Position numbers and translations under genes: made by a program. Of a DNA stretch of 64,000 nt, positions 51,902 through 61,439 are shown piece by piece; within the stretch, counting starts at the first letter, position 1, and the number at the start of each line of letters is the position of its first letter. Origin of the DNA: Halopenitus salinus. GTDB taxonomy: Archaea > Halobacteriota > Halobacteria > Halobacteriales > Haloferacaceae. Where the stretch lies: NCBI RefSeq assembly GCF_042662125.1, contig NZ_JBHSXL010000008.1, forward strand, positions 1 through 64,000. The letters run 5' to 3'. The notes beneath the pieces were generated by a model. That model ran no database searches, was not told the DNA's origin, and worked only from the letters and a program-made list of their open reading frames with translations.

Positions 51902-53125
51902 TCAGTACTGGTAGTGGACGTTTCGGTCCGCGACCTCGTCCGCGTCCTCCAGCTTCTCGAGGGCGTCCTCGAAGTCGCCGCGCCGGACGGCCGTGCGGTC
52001 GTCGCGGATCGCGAACATCCCCGCCTCGGTGGCCAGCGAGGCGATGTCGGCGCCGCTTTTGTCCTCGAGGTCGGCGGCGACCGCCGAGAGGTCGACGTCG
52101 TCGTCGACGTTCATGTCCTCCGTGTGGATCTCGAGGATTCGCTCGCGCCCCTCGACGCCGGGTTTCGGCACCTCGATGAGCCGGTCGAAGCGACCGGGAC
52201 GAAGGATGGCCTCATCGAGCATGTCGAAGCGGTTGGTGGCCGCCATGATCCGGATCTCCCCGCGCTCGTCGAAGCCGTCCATCTCCGAGAGCAGCTGCAT
52301 CATCGTCCGCTGGACCTCGGCGTCCCCGGAGGTCTTCGAGTCGGTCCGCTTTGCGGCCACGGCGTCGATCTCGTCGATGAAGATGACGGCGGGTTCGCGT
52401 TCGGCGGCGAGCTCGAAGAGGTCACGGACGAGCCTGGAGCCCTCGCCGATGAACTTCCGGACGAGCTCGGAGCCGGCCATCTTGATGAAGGTGGCGTCCG
52501 ACTCGTTGGCGACGGCCTTGGCGAGCATCGTCTTGCCGGTGCCCGGCGGACCGTGCAACAGCACGCCGCTCGGCGGATCGACCCCGACGGCGTCGAAGAT
52601 CTCGGGGTTCTCGAGGGGGTCCTCGACGGCCTCTCGAACCTCGCGGATCTGCTCGTCGATCCCGCCGATGTCGGCGTACTCGACGTCCGGGGACTCCTGG
52701 ATCTCCATGGCCTGTGCGCGGGCGTCCGTCTCGTCGTCGAGGGCCGTCTGGATCGAAAACGAGTCGTTTATGGCCACGCGATCGCCCGGTTCGAGGTCCG
52801 CCTCGAGCCGCGAGGCGGTTTCGGTGAGGACCTCCTGGTTGTTGCCGTGCTGTTTGATGACGACGCCCTCGTCCGTGATCTCCTCGACCGACGCGACGTA
52901 CAGCGAGGAGGTCTTGAGCACCTCGTTCTCGCGTTTCAGCGAGTCGACGTCGTCCTTCAGGTCCTCGCGTTGGCTCTCCGCGTCCTCGAGGCGGTCCTCG
53001 AGTTCGTCGTTCACCTGGACGATCCGGGCGAAGTGTTTGCGGATCGCCTCCAGTCGCTCGGCCTCGCTCATCTCCGGATCGAGGTCGAGTCGGGGTCGAT
53101 CCGGAAGTGACGGACTGTGGGACAT
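51902..53125 (-). CDS. pan: Proteasome-activating nucleotidase (PAN)
   Basis: The 407-residue AAA ATPase unfolds substrates for the 20S proteasome. It has an N-terminal coiled coil (residues 15-75), an OB-fold (YVASVEEITDEGVVIKQHG), Walker A GPPGTGKT (192-199), Walker B VIFIDEIDA and the arginine-finger region RPGRFDRLIEV. The C-terminal residues are HYQY. The usual proteasome-binding tail is hydrophobic-Tyr-X; here the penultimate residue is Gln, so the tail is shifted. The start is the ATG at 53125. Confidence 0.96.
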   Translation of the reverse strand: MSHSPSLPDRPRLDLDPEMSEAERLEAIRKHFARIVQVNDELEDRLEDAESQREDLKDDVDSLKRENEVLKTSSLYVASVEEITDEGVVIKQHGNNQEVLTETASRLEADLEPGDRVAINDSFSIQTALDDETDARAQAMEIQESPDVEYADIGGIDEQIREVREAVEDPLENPEIFDAVGVDPPSGVLLHGPPGTGKTMLAKAVANESDATFIKMAGSELVRKFIGEGSRLVRDLFELAAEREPAVIFIDEIDAVAAKRTDSKTSGDAEVQRTMMQLLSEMDGFDERGEIRIMAATNRFDMLDEAILRPGRFDRLIEVPKPGVEGRERILEIHTEDMNVDDDVDLSAVAADLEDKSGADIASLATEAGMFAIRDDRTAVRRGDFEDALEKLEDADEVADRNVHYQY

Positions 53126-53191
53126 TCGTTGTGGACGATTGGGTTCGCGCGTAAATGTGCCTTTGGGTCACGGTTGATTTTTTGACCACGC

Positions 53192-54682
53192 TCATCCGTT
53201 CGATCGGCCGAGCCGCGAGAGGTCCTCCAGTTCGACCGCCTCCGGAACCGCCGAGAGCGCGGCGGGGTCCCAGTCGTCGTGAGCGAGCGTGACGCTCGCG
53301 TGTGCGTGTTCGCGAGCGAGTCGTGCGACGCCCTCGGCGGCGGCCCGCTCCGCGGCGACGTCGGGGCGTTCGGGGACCTCCGCGGTCAGCGGATACGTCT
53401 CGGAGAGCGCGGGGGGGTAGGGACCGAACGGCGGACGGATCCGCCAGACCGCGTCGTAGTCGTGATCCGAGGGGGGCTTCGACTCGGTCACGAGCAGGCG
53501 GTCGGGCACCGTGAGCCGACCGAGCCGGTCGTGGTGTCGCTCGACCTCCGGACGGGACGGCGAATCCGCGGAGACCGAAAAGAAGGTCCCCTTCGAGACC
53601 GGGTCCGTCCGCTCCAGCTCGCCGCGGTGATCCAGGAGCGCCCGGTAGCCGTCCCACATCGCGGGATGCCCACGCGCGCGGCGCTCGACGAGTCCGAGGA
53701 GGTTCCCCGACCGGATCGCCTGTTTGACGCGGCGAAGCTCGGCGAAGGTGACGTGGAGGTTGTGCTCGGCGAGCAGTCGCTCGCGCTCGGTGTCCCCTCG
53801 CGATCGGAGGTCCGCCGGCGCGTGCTGTGAACACACCGGACACGAACAGGGGAGATACTCGAGGTCCTCGAGGTGTTCGGTCCCCGAAACCGTGAGGTAG
53901 CGGCCGTCCCGGGCCATGAGCGCGTAGGCGGCCGAGTCGAAGAGGTCACAGCCGCACGCGACCGCGAGCGCGAGCATCATCGGGTGGCCGGCGCCGAACA
54001 GGTGGACCGGACAATCGGGGTCGAGCCCGCGTTTGGCGCCCATCACGACCTCGACGACGTCGGCGTACCGATAGCCGTTCATCAACGGCACGACCGCGCC
54101 GACCGGGAAGACGTCCAAGTCGGTGGACGCGGCGTGGCGACCGGCGCGCTCGCGGAGGTCGGGATACGTCGATCCCTGAACCGGGGCGTTCACGAGCATG
54201 TCGCCGGTGTCGACCGCGGCCGCGTCGGCGAGCGCGGTCTCGGTCGTCTCCAGTTCGGCCGCCGCGCGCTCGCGGTCGACGTCGGGAGGGGTCGGGACGT
54301 CGACCGGGGTGGCGATGTCCGACCCGATCGCGTGCTGGAACTCGAGGATCTCCGCCGTCGTCACGTCGATGTCGCCGTACTCGGCGAGCTGGAAGGATCC
54401 GGAGTCGGTCATGATCGCGCCGTCGAACCCGAGGAGGTCGTGGAGTCCCTCCTCGAGTGCGCGCTCGCGGACCCGGTCGGTGCTGTGGATGATGTAGGAG
54501 TTGGTGATCAGGACGTCGACGCCGAAGGTCGAACGGAGCCGGGAGGGGTCGATCGTGAGCACGTTCGGGTTGACGACGGGCAACAGCGCGGGCGTCTCGA
54601 CGTCGACGCCGGCCCGGGGAACCGTCAGGGAGCCGATCCGGGCGGCCCCGTCGTGGGCCCGTATCTCGAAGTGCTCGCGCAT
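53192..54682 (-). CDS. tgtA: Archaeosine tRNA-guanine transglycosylase
   Basis: The 496-residue enzyme exchanges guanine 15 in tRNA for preQ0, the first step towards archaeosine. The catalytic-domain blocks are AIMTDSGSFQLAEYGDID (nucleophile Asp region near 93) and GSDIATPVDVPT. The zinc site CSCPVCSQH with a later His lies near residue 288. The C-terminal extra domain typical of archaeal TgtA follows. The start is the ATG at 54682. RaSEA at 26487 completes the pathway with ArcS elsewhere. Confidence 0.95.
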   Translation of the reverse strand: MREHFEIRAHDGAARIGSLTVPRAGVDVETPALLPVVNPNVLTIDPSRLRSTFGVDVLITNSYIIHSTDRVRERALEEGLHDLLGFDGAIMTDSGSFQLAEYGDIDVTTAEILEFQHAIGSDIATPVDVPTPPDVDRERAAAELETTETALADAAAVDTGDMLVNAPVQGSTYPDLRERAGRHAASTDLDVFPVGAVVPLMNGYRYADVVEVVMGAKRGLDPDCPVHLFGAGHPMMLALAVACGCDLFDSAAYALMARDGRYLTVSGTEHLEDLEYLPCSCPVCSQHAPADLRSRGDTERERLLAEHNLHVTFAELRRVKQAIRSGNLLGLVERRARGHPAMWDGYRALLDHRGELERTDPVSKGTFFSVSADSPSRPEVERHHDRLGRLTVPDRLLVTESKPPSDHDYDAVWRIRPPFGPYPPALSETYPLTAEVPERPDVAAERAAAEGVARLAREHAHASVTLAHDDWDPAALSAVPEAVELEDLSRLGRSNG

Positions 54683-54791
54683 GTGCCGTCTCCACGCCCC
54701 CGAGCGGTAAGGGTTGCGTTCCACCCGGGACGCGGGTCACGTTCCGATCGAACCGACCGTGGTCCCCGAACGACCACCGACGGTCGGCCGC

Positions 54792-56573
54792 TCACTGAAG
54801 CAGCATCGGACCGAACAGCATCACGGACAGCGCCGCGAGCATCGTCACGCCGATCGCGGTCGTGATCGCTCGGGTGAGCTCGGATTTGGAGCTCACGGGG
54901 AGCCTGGAGACGACCGCCTCGGTCGCGGTCCGGAGGATGCGTCCCCCGTCCAGTGGGAAGGCGGGGATGCAGTTGAAGAAGGCGAGCTGGAGGTTGATCC
55001 AGCCGGTCCAAAACAGCAGGTTCGCGGCGAGGAAGACGGCCGGATCGCCGAGAACGGAAAGCGGGCCCGAGACCTCGTAGAACGGGACGTTCGTCCCGAC
55101 GAATCCCGCGAAGTTGTAGTCGGTAGCCGGATCGACGATGGAGTAGAAGGGAAGAACCGTCACGAGAAGCAGCGTCCCAACGAGCGAGTCGCTCGCGGAG
55201 CCGGTCAACATCGAGAGGTACTGTCCCGCCGGATACGACCGGACTCCGAGGCTGTCGGCGGTCACGCCGCTTACCCCGCCGGCGATCTGAACGCCGAGGT
55301 AGGCTCCGTCGTCGTCGGTGCCGTCGGCGGCGGCGATCGATCCGAGCTCGACGTCGTACTCAACTCGCTCGCCGTCGCGGTAGGCGACGATCGTGACCGT
55401 CTCGTTCGCGGCGCGCGCGTCGATCGCCTCGCTCAAGCCGCGCTGGTCGACGACGCGCTCGTCGCCGACCGCGGTGATGACCACGTGTTCGCCGGCCGGC
55501 GCGCCGGCGGCGTCGAAGGGGGCGTCCGGAACGACCGCGACGAGGGCGCCGGCCGGTCCCTCGACCGTGGTTCCGTTCGCGGTCTCGAAGGTGTGAACGT
55601 CCCCGTCGCGAACGGCCTCGCGGAGGGCGGCCTCGGTCCGAACCGGCTCGCCGTCGACGGCGGCGATGGTGTCGTTCGCGGAGAGCCCGTTCTCCCCCGC
55701 GAGCGGCGAGACCGCGGCGACGCCGGTCACGAGCAGCCGGCGGTCGACGACGCGTTCGCGGCCGTCGTGGAGCGCGACCGTGACGCGCTCGTTCGGGTTC
55801 TCCGAGAGCACGTCCCGGAGTTCGTCGGGGGTCTCGACCGGGGTTCCGTCGACGGCGACGATCCGATCGCCGGACCCGATTCCCGACTCCGCGGCCGGGG
55901 AGCCGGGGTAGGCGCCGCCGACCGCGGCGCCCGGCGCGACCGACACCGCGCCGGCGATCGGAACGAAGAGCAGGCCGAAGGTGACGATGACGACGATGAG
56001 GTTCGCGGTGACGCCCGCGGCGAACATCCGGGTCCGATCCCCGCGGTCGGCCCGCTTCGTGGACTCCTCGTCGGGCTCGACGAAGGCGCCGATCGGCAGG
56101 AGGGTGAAGAGCGCGACGCCCATCGAGTCGATCTCGATGTCCTCGACGCGACAGAGCAGGCCGTGAGCCCCCTCGTGGACGACGAGCGCAACGAGCAATC
56201 CGAAGACGATCTCGACGGCGACCGTAAGCGGGAGGAAGTCGTTGACGCCGGGGATGATGAGGACGTTCTGGGGCGTGTTGATCCCGGTCGGGGCGGGCGG
56301 GTTCGAGAGGATCTCGATCGCGTTGAAGATCAAAAGCAGGAACGTGCCGGCCATGACCACGAGCGCAACGCCGACGCCGAGATTGGCGATCGCCCGGATG
56401 AAGCGCTTCGGGCGGGCGAGCCGGTCGAGAAGGGCTCGACCCCGGGTCGTGTGGATCGTCGTCAGGGGACCGGAGATCCGGACCGACTCCGGCAACGCGC
56501 CGCGGTTGCGAAGCCACATCGCGATCGCGGTGTAGGCGAGAACCCCGGAGAGGATCCAAAACAGGGTACTCAT
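54792..56573 (-). CDS. Site-2-type membrane metalloprotease with tandem PDZ domains
   Basis: The 593-residue protein is an M50 family protease for regulated intramembrane proteolysis. The zinc site is HEGAH near residue 133, and the second conserved motif FPLDGGR lies in a later helix. Two PDZ-like domains lie between (APGAAVGGAYPGSPAAESGIGSGDRIVAVDGTPV and a second near SANDTIAAVDGEPV). About six membrane helices are predicted. Substrates are unknown. The start is the ATG at 56573; the frame extends much further but the extra part is unsupported. Confidence 0.9.
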   Translation of the reverse strand: MSTLFWILSGVLAYTAIAMWLRNRGALPESVRISGPLTTIHTTRGRALLDRLARPKRFIRAIANLGVGVALVVMAGTFLLLIFNAIEILSNPPAPTGINTPQNVLIIPGVNDFLPLTVAVEIVFGLLVALVVHEGAHGLLCRVEDIEIDSMGVALFTLLPIGAFVEPDEESTKRADRGDRTRMFAAGVTANLIVVIVTFGLLFVPIAGAVSVAPGAAVGGAYPGSPAAESGIGSGDRIVAVDGTPVETPDELRDVLSENPNERVTVALHDGRERVVDRRLLVTGVAAVSPLAGENGLSANDTIAAVDGEPVRTEAALREAVRDGDVHTFETANGTTVEGPAGALVAVVPDAPFDAAGAPAGEHVVITAVGDERVVDQRGLSEAIDARAANETVTIVAYRDGERVEYDVELGSIAAADGTDDDGAYLGVQIAGGVSGVTADSLGVRSYPAGQYLSMLTGSASDSLVGTLLLVTVLPFYSIVDPATDYNFAGFVGTNVPFYEVSGPLSVLGDPAVFLAANLLFWTGWINLQLAFFNCIPAFPLDGGRILRTATEAVVSRLPVSSKSELTRAITTAIGVTMLAALSVMLFGPMLLQ

Positions 56574-56697
56574 TGGTCCGTCTTGGCCGCCGGAGGGGGA
56601 AAGGGGTTCGGTTGCGGAAGTGACGTGCCGTCGGGCCACGGTGTCCCGCTCGAGACGTTCCACAGCAGTTAGGACCCCCCACGCCGTAGCCGCCCAC

Positions 56698-56919
56698 ATG
56701 TACACACCGGTGGAGTTCATCACCGAGCTCGTCGGCGGCGTCCCGCGACTCGCGAACATCTTCCTCGAGAACGTTGTCGCGGGCGGAGATCCGCTCTCGA
56801 TCGTCTCCTTCCTGGTCGGACAGCTGTTGATCGTCGGCTCCGTGGTCGCCATCGCCTACCTGGCCGTCGGCGCGCTGGCGAACGAGGTCGGCATCCAGTT
56901 CCCGTCGCTCGGCGAGTGA
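56698..56919 (+). CDS. Small membrane protein of unknown function
   Basis: The 73-residue protein has an amphipathic N-terminus (MYTPVEFITELVGGVPRLANIFLENVV) and one membrane helix (LVGQLLIVGSVVAIAYLAVGAL). I do not recognise a family. It is divergent from the site-2 protease gene and converges with the LLM-class oxidoreductase gene, with only one base between them. Confidence 0.65.
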   Translation: MYTPVEFITELVGGVPRLANIFLENVVAGGDPLSIVSFLVGQLLIVGSVVAIAYLAVGALANEVGIQFPSLGE

Positions 56920-56920
56920 A

Positions 56921-57934
56921 CTAAGTCGGCGGTTCCGAACCGGACGAGCCATCCACGACGTCCCCGAGCGCCGTCGCCGCGAGATCGACGGCGTCCTCGA
57001 GGTCGGGACCGAGCGGCGATCCGACCACGATCCCGTCGGCGTGCTCGAGGATGGCCTCCCCGCGGTCCGCGACGTCCGCCGGCGTCCCCGCGATACAGAA
57101 GGCGTCGATCATCGCCGGGGTGACGGCCTCGAACGCCGCGGAGAACTCGCCGGCGCTGATTCGGTCGCCGATCGCCTCGGCCGTGTCGGCGTCGATCCCG
57201 TGGCGATCGAGGACGGGCGGCGCGGCGCCGGCGGCGATGAACGCCACGGCAGGACGGGCGGCCTCGCGGGCAGCATCCGCGTTCTCGGCGACGCTGACGC
57301 TCGCGTACGCCAGGAGATGGAACCCTCCGCGGGAGTCCGAGCGCTGTGAGAGTCCCTCTTCGACCCGGTCGCGCGCCCAGCCGAGGTCGGCCGGATGCGA
57401 ACCGTTGAACAGGAGCCCGTCCGCGTGTTTGGCCGCCATCCGACACATGTGCGGTCCCTCCCCGCCGACGAGAACCGGGATGTCGGCTCCCTGTGGCGGC
57501 CGGTAATTGAGTCCGGCGTCGGCCGCCTCGAAGGTGCCATCGTGATCGACCCGGTCTCCGTCCCAGAGCCGTCTCGCGATCCGAAAGGCCTCGAGGACGG
57601 GACGAAGTCCCCGCCCGTCGGAGAGCCCGAGGTTCCGAAGCGTCGACGGGTCGCCGGGCCCGACCCCGAACAGGGCTCGACCCCCGGAAGCCTCATCCAG
57701 GGTCGCGACCCGGGAGGCGAGCGTCACGGGGTGGGTCTCCAGGGGATTCACCACCCCGGGTCCGACCCGCACCGTCTCCGTCTCGAGCGCGAGCCGGGAG
57801 AGGAACGCCCAGGGATCACGGTTGTTGTAGTGACACGTCGCGAAGACCGCGTCGTAGCCGGCCGCCTCGGCGGCGACGCCGAGGTCGACCAGTCGATCCA
57901 GCTCGTGTTCCGGGGTGAGTTCGATTCCGAACAT
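56921..57934 (-). CDS. LLM-class F420-dependent oxidoreductase
   Basis: The 337-residue protein is a luciferase-like TIM-barrel enzyme of the Mer/F420-dependent type. Typical blocks are MFGIELTPEHELDRLVDLGVAAEAAGYDAVFATCHYNNRDPW, RVGPGVVNPLETHPVTLASRVATLDEASGGRALFGVGPGD and DIPVLVGGEGPHMCRMAAKHADGLLFNG. Haloarchaea often call these F420-dependent. It lies 41 bases downstream of cofE, which supports an F420 role, although its substrate is unknown. Confidence 0.88.
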   Translation of the reverse strand: MFGIELTPEHELDRLVDLGVAAEAAGYDAVFATCHYNNRDPWAFLSRLALETETVRVGPGVVNPLETHPVTLASRVATLDEASGGRALFGVGPGDPSTLRNLGLSDGRGLRPVLEAFRIARRLWDGDRVDHDGTFEAADAGLNYRPPQGADIPVLVGGEGPHMCRMAAKHADGLLFNGSHPADLGWARDRVEEGLSQRSDSRGGFHLLAYASVSVAENADAAREAARPAVAFIAAGAAPPVLDRHGIDADTAEAIGDRISAGEFSAAFEAVTPAMIDAFCIAGTPADVADRGEAILEHADGIVVGSPLGPDLEDAVDLAATALGDVVDGSSGSEPPT

Positions 57935-57975
57935 GTCTGAAGTGTGTGAGTAGCGGTTTCAGCTGCCGCGGGAAT

Positions 57976-58731
57976 TCACGCCTCGGTGGACCACTCGCGG
58001 ATCGCCCGACGAACGAGGTCGCCGTCGACCTCACGGAAGTGCGCGTCGGATCCCTCGTGGTCGCCGAACTCGAACCCGCGAACGACGACGGCCGGCGTGC
58101 CGGCGTCGCCCTCGCCGGCGACCAGGTTCGTGGCCGCGGCCAGCTCGTCTATCACGTTCTCGACCGTGGCACCGAGTTCCCTGCCGTCGCGGTCGGCTTC
58201 GCCTCGCCAGTCGCGGCTGGCCGGAAGTCCCGACCACCCGATCGCGACCCCGCGTTGGCCGTGGCGAAACGGTCGCCCGCAGGTGTCCGTGACGATGACG
58301 CGGTCCGCGTCGATCCCCGATCGGATCCGTGCCGCGCTCTCGGAGGGACGCTCCGGAAGCAACAGGAGATCGCCGTCCGGGACGTTGGACCGGTCGATCC
58401 CGGCGTTGACGCCGACGTGGCCGAAGCGCGTGGCCGTCAGCAGAAACGGCGACTCGAGGAGGATCTCGACCGACTCCTCGAGGACCGCCTGGGCGAAGCG
58501 CGGGTCCTTCGGCTCGCCGGTGACCTCCTCCAGGCTCGCCGCGATCTCGCGAGCGCGAGGTCCGGCCGGAAACGCGTCGTAGTCGCAGACGCGTCCCTCG
58601 GCCTTCGAGACGACCGTGCTCGCCACACACACGACGTCGTCGGGACGCAGATCGACCCGGTCGGCGATCATGCCGGCGAGGTCGTCGCCCTCGCGGACCT
58701 CGGGGAGATCCGGAACCGCGAACAGTTCCAT
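57976..58731 (-). CDS. cofE: Coenzyme F420-0:L-glutamate ligase
   Basis: The 251-residue enzyme adds glutamates to F420-0 in the last step of F420 synthesis. Family blocks are VVCVASTVVSKAEGRV, SPFLLTATRFGHVGVNAGIDRSNVPDGDLLLLPERPSESAARI and IVTDTCGRPFRHGQRGVAIGWSGLP, with conserved His and Asp residues for Mn and GTP. The start is the ATG at 58731. The neighbouring LLM-class oxidoreductase probably uses the product. Confidence 0.95.
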   Translation of the reverse strand: MELFAVPDLPEVREGDDLAGMIADRVDLRPDDVVCVASTVVSKAEGRVCDYDAFPAGPRAREIAASLEEVTGEPKDPRFAQAVLEESVEILLESPFLLTATRFGHVGVNAGIDRSNVPDGDLLLLPERPSESAARIRSGIDADRVIVTDTCGRPFRHGQRGVAIGWSGLPASRDWRGEADRDGRELGATVENVIDELAAATNLVAGEGDAGTPAVVVRGFEFGDHEGSDAHFREVDGDLVRRAIREWSTEA

Positions 58732-59260
58732 ACGGTCCGGTTTCGAGTGCGCGGTCAAAACCCCGACGGTAGCGGAGACGGGAGACGAACACGATCGCGT
58801 CAACGGAGACGAGTTCCGAACTCGGTCTCCGACGGATCGGTCGACTGAAGGTCCGCGGATCCCTATCACCACCGGGCGGCGGTGACGAGGGGTTACCCCC
58901 ACCGAGCCCCGTGTGACGATGGGTTTTTTCCGAGCCGCCCGTTTCCGGTTGGACCGTCGCGAAACGCCGTCATCGAAGAGCGGAGCGAAAGTGGGTTCTC
59001 TCCGAGACGATGGACTTCAGTCGTCGGGTTTCGACGGGAACCGGAAAGGTCGACGATCGGACGGAGGGATCCGCGATTCGACGACGGGAGAGCCGGGATC
59101 GGACGACGCGAGGTCGACGACTTGACGAAGGTATATATCGGAAGCCAGCACCACTCCCGTCGAGTGATCTGAGCGATCGCCCACGACGGCCGAGGCGGGT
59201 GTCCGGCGGCCCGTCGTGGATCGGAAGAAGCGCCGGCTGTTCGCCACTTCCGCCGAGCGG
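58732..59260. other. 529-base spacer without a supported gene
   Basis: No open frame here has a plausible protein. The left end should hold the cofE promoter. The right part holds a strong TATA-like tatatat at 59132-59138 with no gene to serve on the plus strand, and a hairpin at 59174-59223: ccacgacgg pairs with ccgtcgtgg, extended by cgat with atcg. This could be a small RNA gene, a terminator of the aldo/keto reductase gene, or a long leader of cofE read on the minus strand. Confidence 0.5.
59132..59138 (+). promoter_or_regulatory. Orphan TATA-like box
   Basis: tatatat in gaaggtatatatcgg is among the best TATA matches of the window. On the plus strand it would start a transcript near 59163, immediately before the hairpin at 59174-59223. 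It reads nearly the same on the minus strand. Confidence 0.35.
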
Positions 59261-60322
59261 TCAGTACGAGGCGGCTCGCTTGTCCAGCCCCGCAGCCTCG
59301 ATGTCCTCGCCGTCGACGGAGGTCCGAAGCGCGTCCATGCCGTCGAACCGGTCGATCTCGAAGTTCGAGGCGTACAGCTCCTGGACGCGGTCGTACTCCT
59401 GCGCGGAGAGCGGCGGCACCTCGCTGGCCTCGGCCCACTCGTCAATGTCGGCCGTCGTCCGGAACGTCGGCGTCACCGAGGCGACCTCGTCGTTGTGAAG
59501 CAACCACCGGATCGCCGCCTGGCCCATCGTGCGATCGCCGTCACGCTCGAGGAATCGGAGCGCTTCGACCTTCTCCCACCCGGTCTCGTACCACTCGGTC
59601 GGTCGATGGGACCGATGGTCGTCGTCGCCGAGTTCCGTCTCCGGCGTGACCTGCTCGTTGAGTAGCCCCGACGAGTGGGGAACCCGCGCCAGGATCGAGG
59701 TGTCGGAATCGAGCTCGCGAACCGTCTCGAGAAAGTGCATGCCGGGGTCCTGCTCGAGGAGGTTGAAGACCGTCTGGACGGCGTCGAAGACGTCGTCCTC
59801 GATCGCGGCGTCACCCTCGGCGAGCCAGCCGATCGACGGACCGAGCGCCCACCCGATCGCCTCGGCGCGCCCGTCGGCTTTGAACTCGCGGAGGACGTCG
59901 CGCACCTCGGGCGTCACCTCGTCGACGTTGGCGTTGTGTAGCTGGAGGAACTCGACGTGGTCGGTGCCGAGCCGATCGAGGGATCGATCGAGGGCCTCAC
60001 GGAGGTATTCGGGGGTCAGCTCCTTCGGGAGTTCGCCGTGGCCGGCCTGCGGATTGTCGTAGAAGTCGTAGCCGATCTTCGTCGCGAGCGTGACCTCGTC
60101 GCGGTGTTCCGCCAGCGCCTTCCCGACGAGCTCCTCGGAGTCGCCGTGGCCGTAGACGTCGCCGGTATCGAAGTAGGTGATCCCTCGATCGAGGGCGTGA
60201 CGCACCATGTCGATCGCCTGCTGCTCGCTGCGGTCGCCCCACCAATCGGTACCGACGACCCAGGCACCGAAGCCGACCTCGCTGACCTCGACGCCGGAGT
60301 CTCCGAGCTCGCGGTAGTGCAT
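59261..60322 (-). CDS. Aldo/keto reductase
   Basis: The 353-residue TIM-barrel oxidoreductase has the family blocks MHYRELGDSGVEVSEVGFGAWVVG, ALDRGITYFDTGDVYGHGDSEELVGKAL (catalytic Asp, Tyr), TLATKIGYDFYD (Lys) and HVEFLQLHNANVDE (His), plus the C-terminal cofactor block MGQAAIRWLLHNDEVASVTPTFRT. It resembles the bacterial YajO/L-glyceraldehyde-reductase group; the substrate is unknown. The start is the ATG at 60322. Confidence 0.92.
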   Translation of the reverse strand: MHYRELGDSGVEVSEVGFGAWVVGTDWWGDRSEQQAIDMVRHALDRGITYFDTGDVYGHGDSEELVGKALAEHRDEVTLATKIGYDFYDNPQAGHGELPKELTPEYLREALDRSLDRLGTDHVEFLQLHNANVDEVTPEVRDVLREFKADGRAEAIGWALGPSIGWLAEGDAAIEDDVFDAVQTVFNLLEQDPGMHFLETVRELDSDTSILARVPHSSGLLNEQVTPETELGDDDHRSHRPTEWYETGWEKVEALRFLERDGDRTMGQAAIRWLLHNDEVASVTPTFRTTADIDEWAEASEVPPLSAQEYDRVQELYASNFEIDRFDGMDALRTSVDGEDIEAAGLDKRAASY

Positions 60323-60527
60323 GCGCGTTCGTAGGGGATCGACCCACTTAGCGCGTGTGGTTCGATCGTGAGGAGCGACCGAAGCGTGGTGGATCACGAG
60401 AGGGCGACGCGAACCGCATCGGCCACGAGAGCACCGGGATTGCGGGTTCAAAAACACGCGAGTGATCGGTGTGTCGAGATCGTCGCACAACCGAATTCCT
60501 TTGTGGATCGGTGTCGAACAGTCGGCG

Positions 60528-61439
60528 ATGACAAAGCGACACGTGTCCCTCCCCGACGCGGCCGAGGCCGGCGTTCAGGCCCTCATCGACGAGGTCGACG
60601 AACGCCTCTCCTCGGAGGAGGACACCTGTGAGGTCGTCAGGGACGTCCTGATCGATCTCCACGGGGATCGCGAGGCGTGGGAGGCGTGGCAGGCCGGCGA
60701 GCGCGTCTCCCCGGCCGAGCAGGTTCGCCTCCAGAGTTACGATCCCTGCAACGCCACGCTGGAGTCGGAGTACTACGCCGAAAAGGACGAGGAGGCGTTC
60801 CGCCGATCGAAGTACCTCCAGTGGCTCTGGCGGCAGTTCGACGCGACGCCCATGGCCGACAACATCCACTTCGCGTTGCGGTTCCGACAGATGCTCGGCA
60901 AACACCTCTTCGCCGAGTGCGGCGACGACTGTCGGTTCTTCAAGGGGATCACCTTCACCTACGGACACAACATCGAGATCGGCGACAACGTCGTGATCCA
61001 CGACGACGTCCACCTCGACGACCGGGGCCGGCTGACGATCGGCGATCGGGTGTCGATCTCCGACGGCGCACACGTCTACAGCCACGACCACGACATCGTC
61101 GACCAGACCGCGATCCGGAACTTCCACACGGAGATCGGCGACGACGCGCGCGTCACCTACGACTCCATGGTCCGTGCAGGCTGTCGGATCGGGAAAAACA
61201 GCGTCGTCGGTGCGCGCGCCGTGGTCCAAGGCGACGTGCCGGACCACCACATCGTCGTCGGGATGCCCGCAAAGAGCATTCGGGTGAAGCCGGGATGGGA
61301 ATCCGAGGCGAAGGACCTCGAGGACGGCCGACTGCAGAGCCGACAGGAGGAGCGGGAGATCGAGTTCGACCTTCCCGACGATCTGGACCCGTTCGACGAG
61401 TTCAAACGCGACCTCACCCGGCCCGACGAGCAGGACTGA
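60528..61439 (+). CDS. Left-handed beta-helix acyltransferase
   Basis: The 303-residue protein has an N-terminal helical region (residues 1-130) and a hexapeptide-repeat beta-helix (about 145-260: NIEIGDNVVIHDDVHLDD, LTIGDRVSISDGAHVYSHDHD, CRIGKNSVVGARAVVQGDVPDHHIVVGMPAKSIR). The pattern matches maltose/galactoside O-acetyltransferases; His residues in SHDHD are likely catalytic. The substrate is probably a sugar or polyol (inference). The start is the ATG at 60528. Confidence 0.9.
   Translation: MTKRHVSLPDAAEAGVQALIDEVDERLSSEEDTCEVVRDVLIDLHGDREAWEAWQAGERVSPAEQVRLQSYDPCNATLESEYYAEKDEEAFRRSKYLQWLWRQFDATPMADNIHFALRFRQMLGKHLFAECGDDCRFFKGITFTYGHNIEIGDNVVIHDDVHLDDRGRLTIGDRVSISDGAHVYSHDHDIVDQTAIRNFHTEIGDDARVTYDSMVRAGCRIGKNSVVGARAVVQGDVPDHHIVVGMPAKSIRVKPGWESEAKDLEDGRLQSRQEEREIEFDLPDDLDPFDEFKRDLTRPDEQD

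Noticed and set aside
58882..59172. Small plus-strand open frame in the spacer after cofE
   Set aside because: Its product is Arg-rich with no domain or acidic bias, unlike real genes in this genome.
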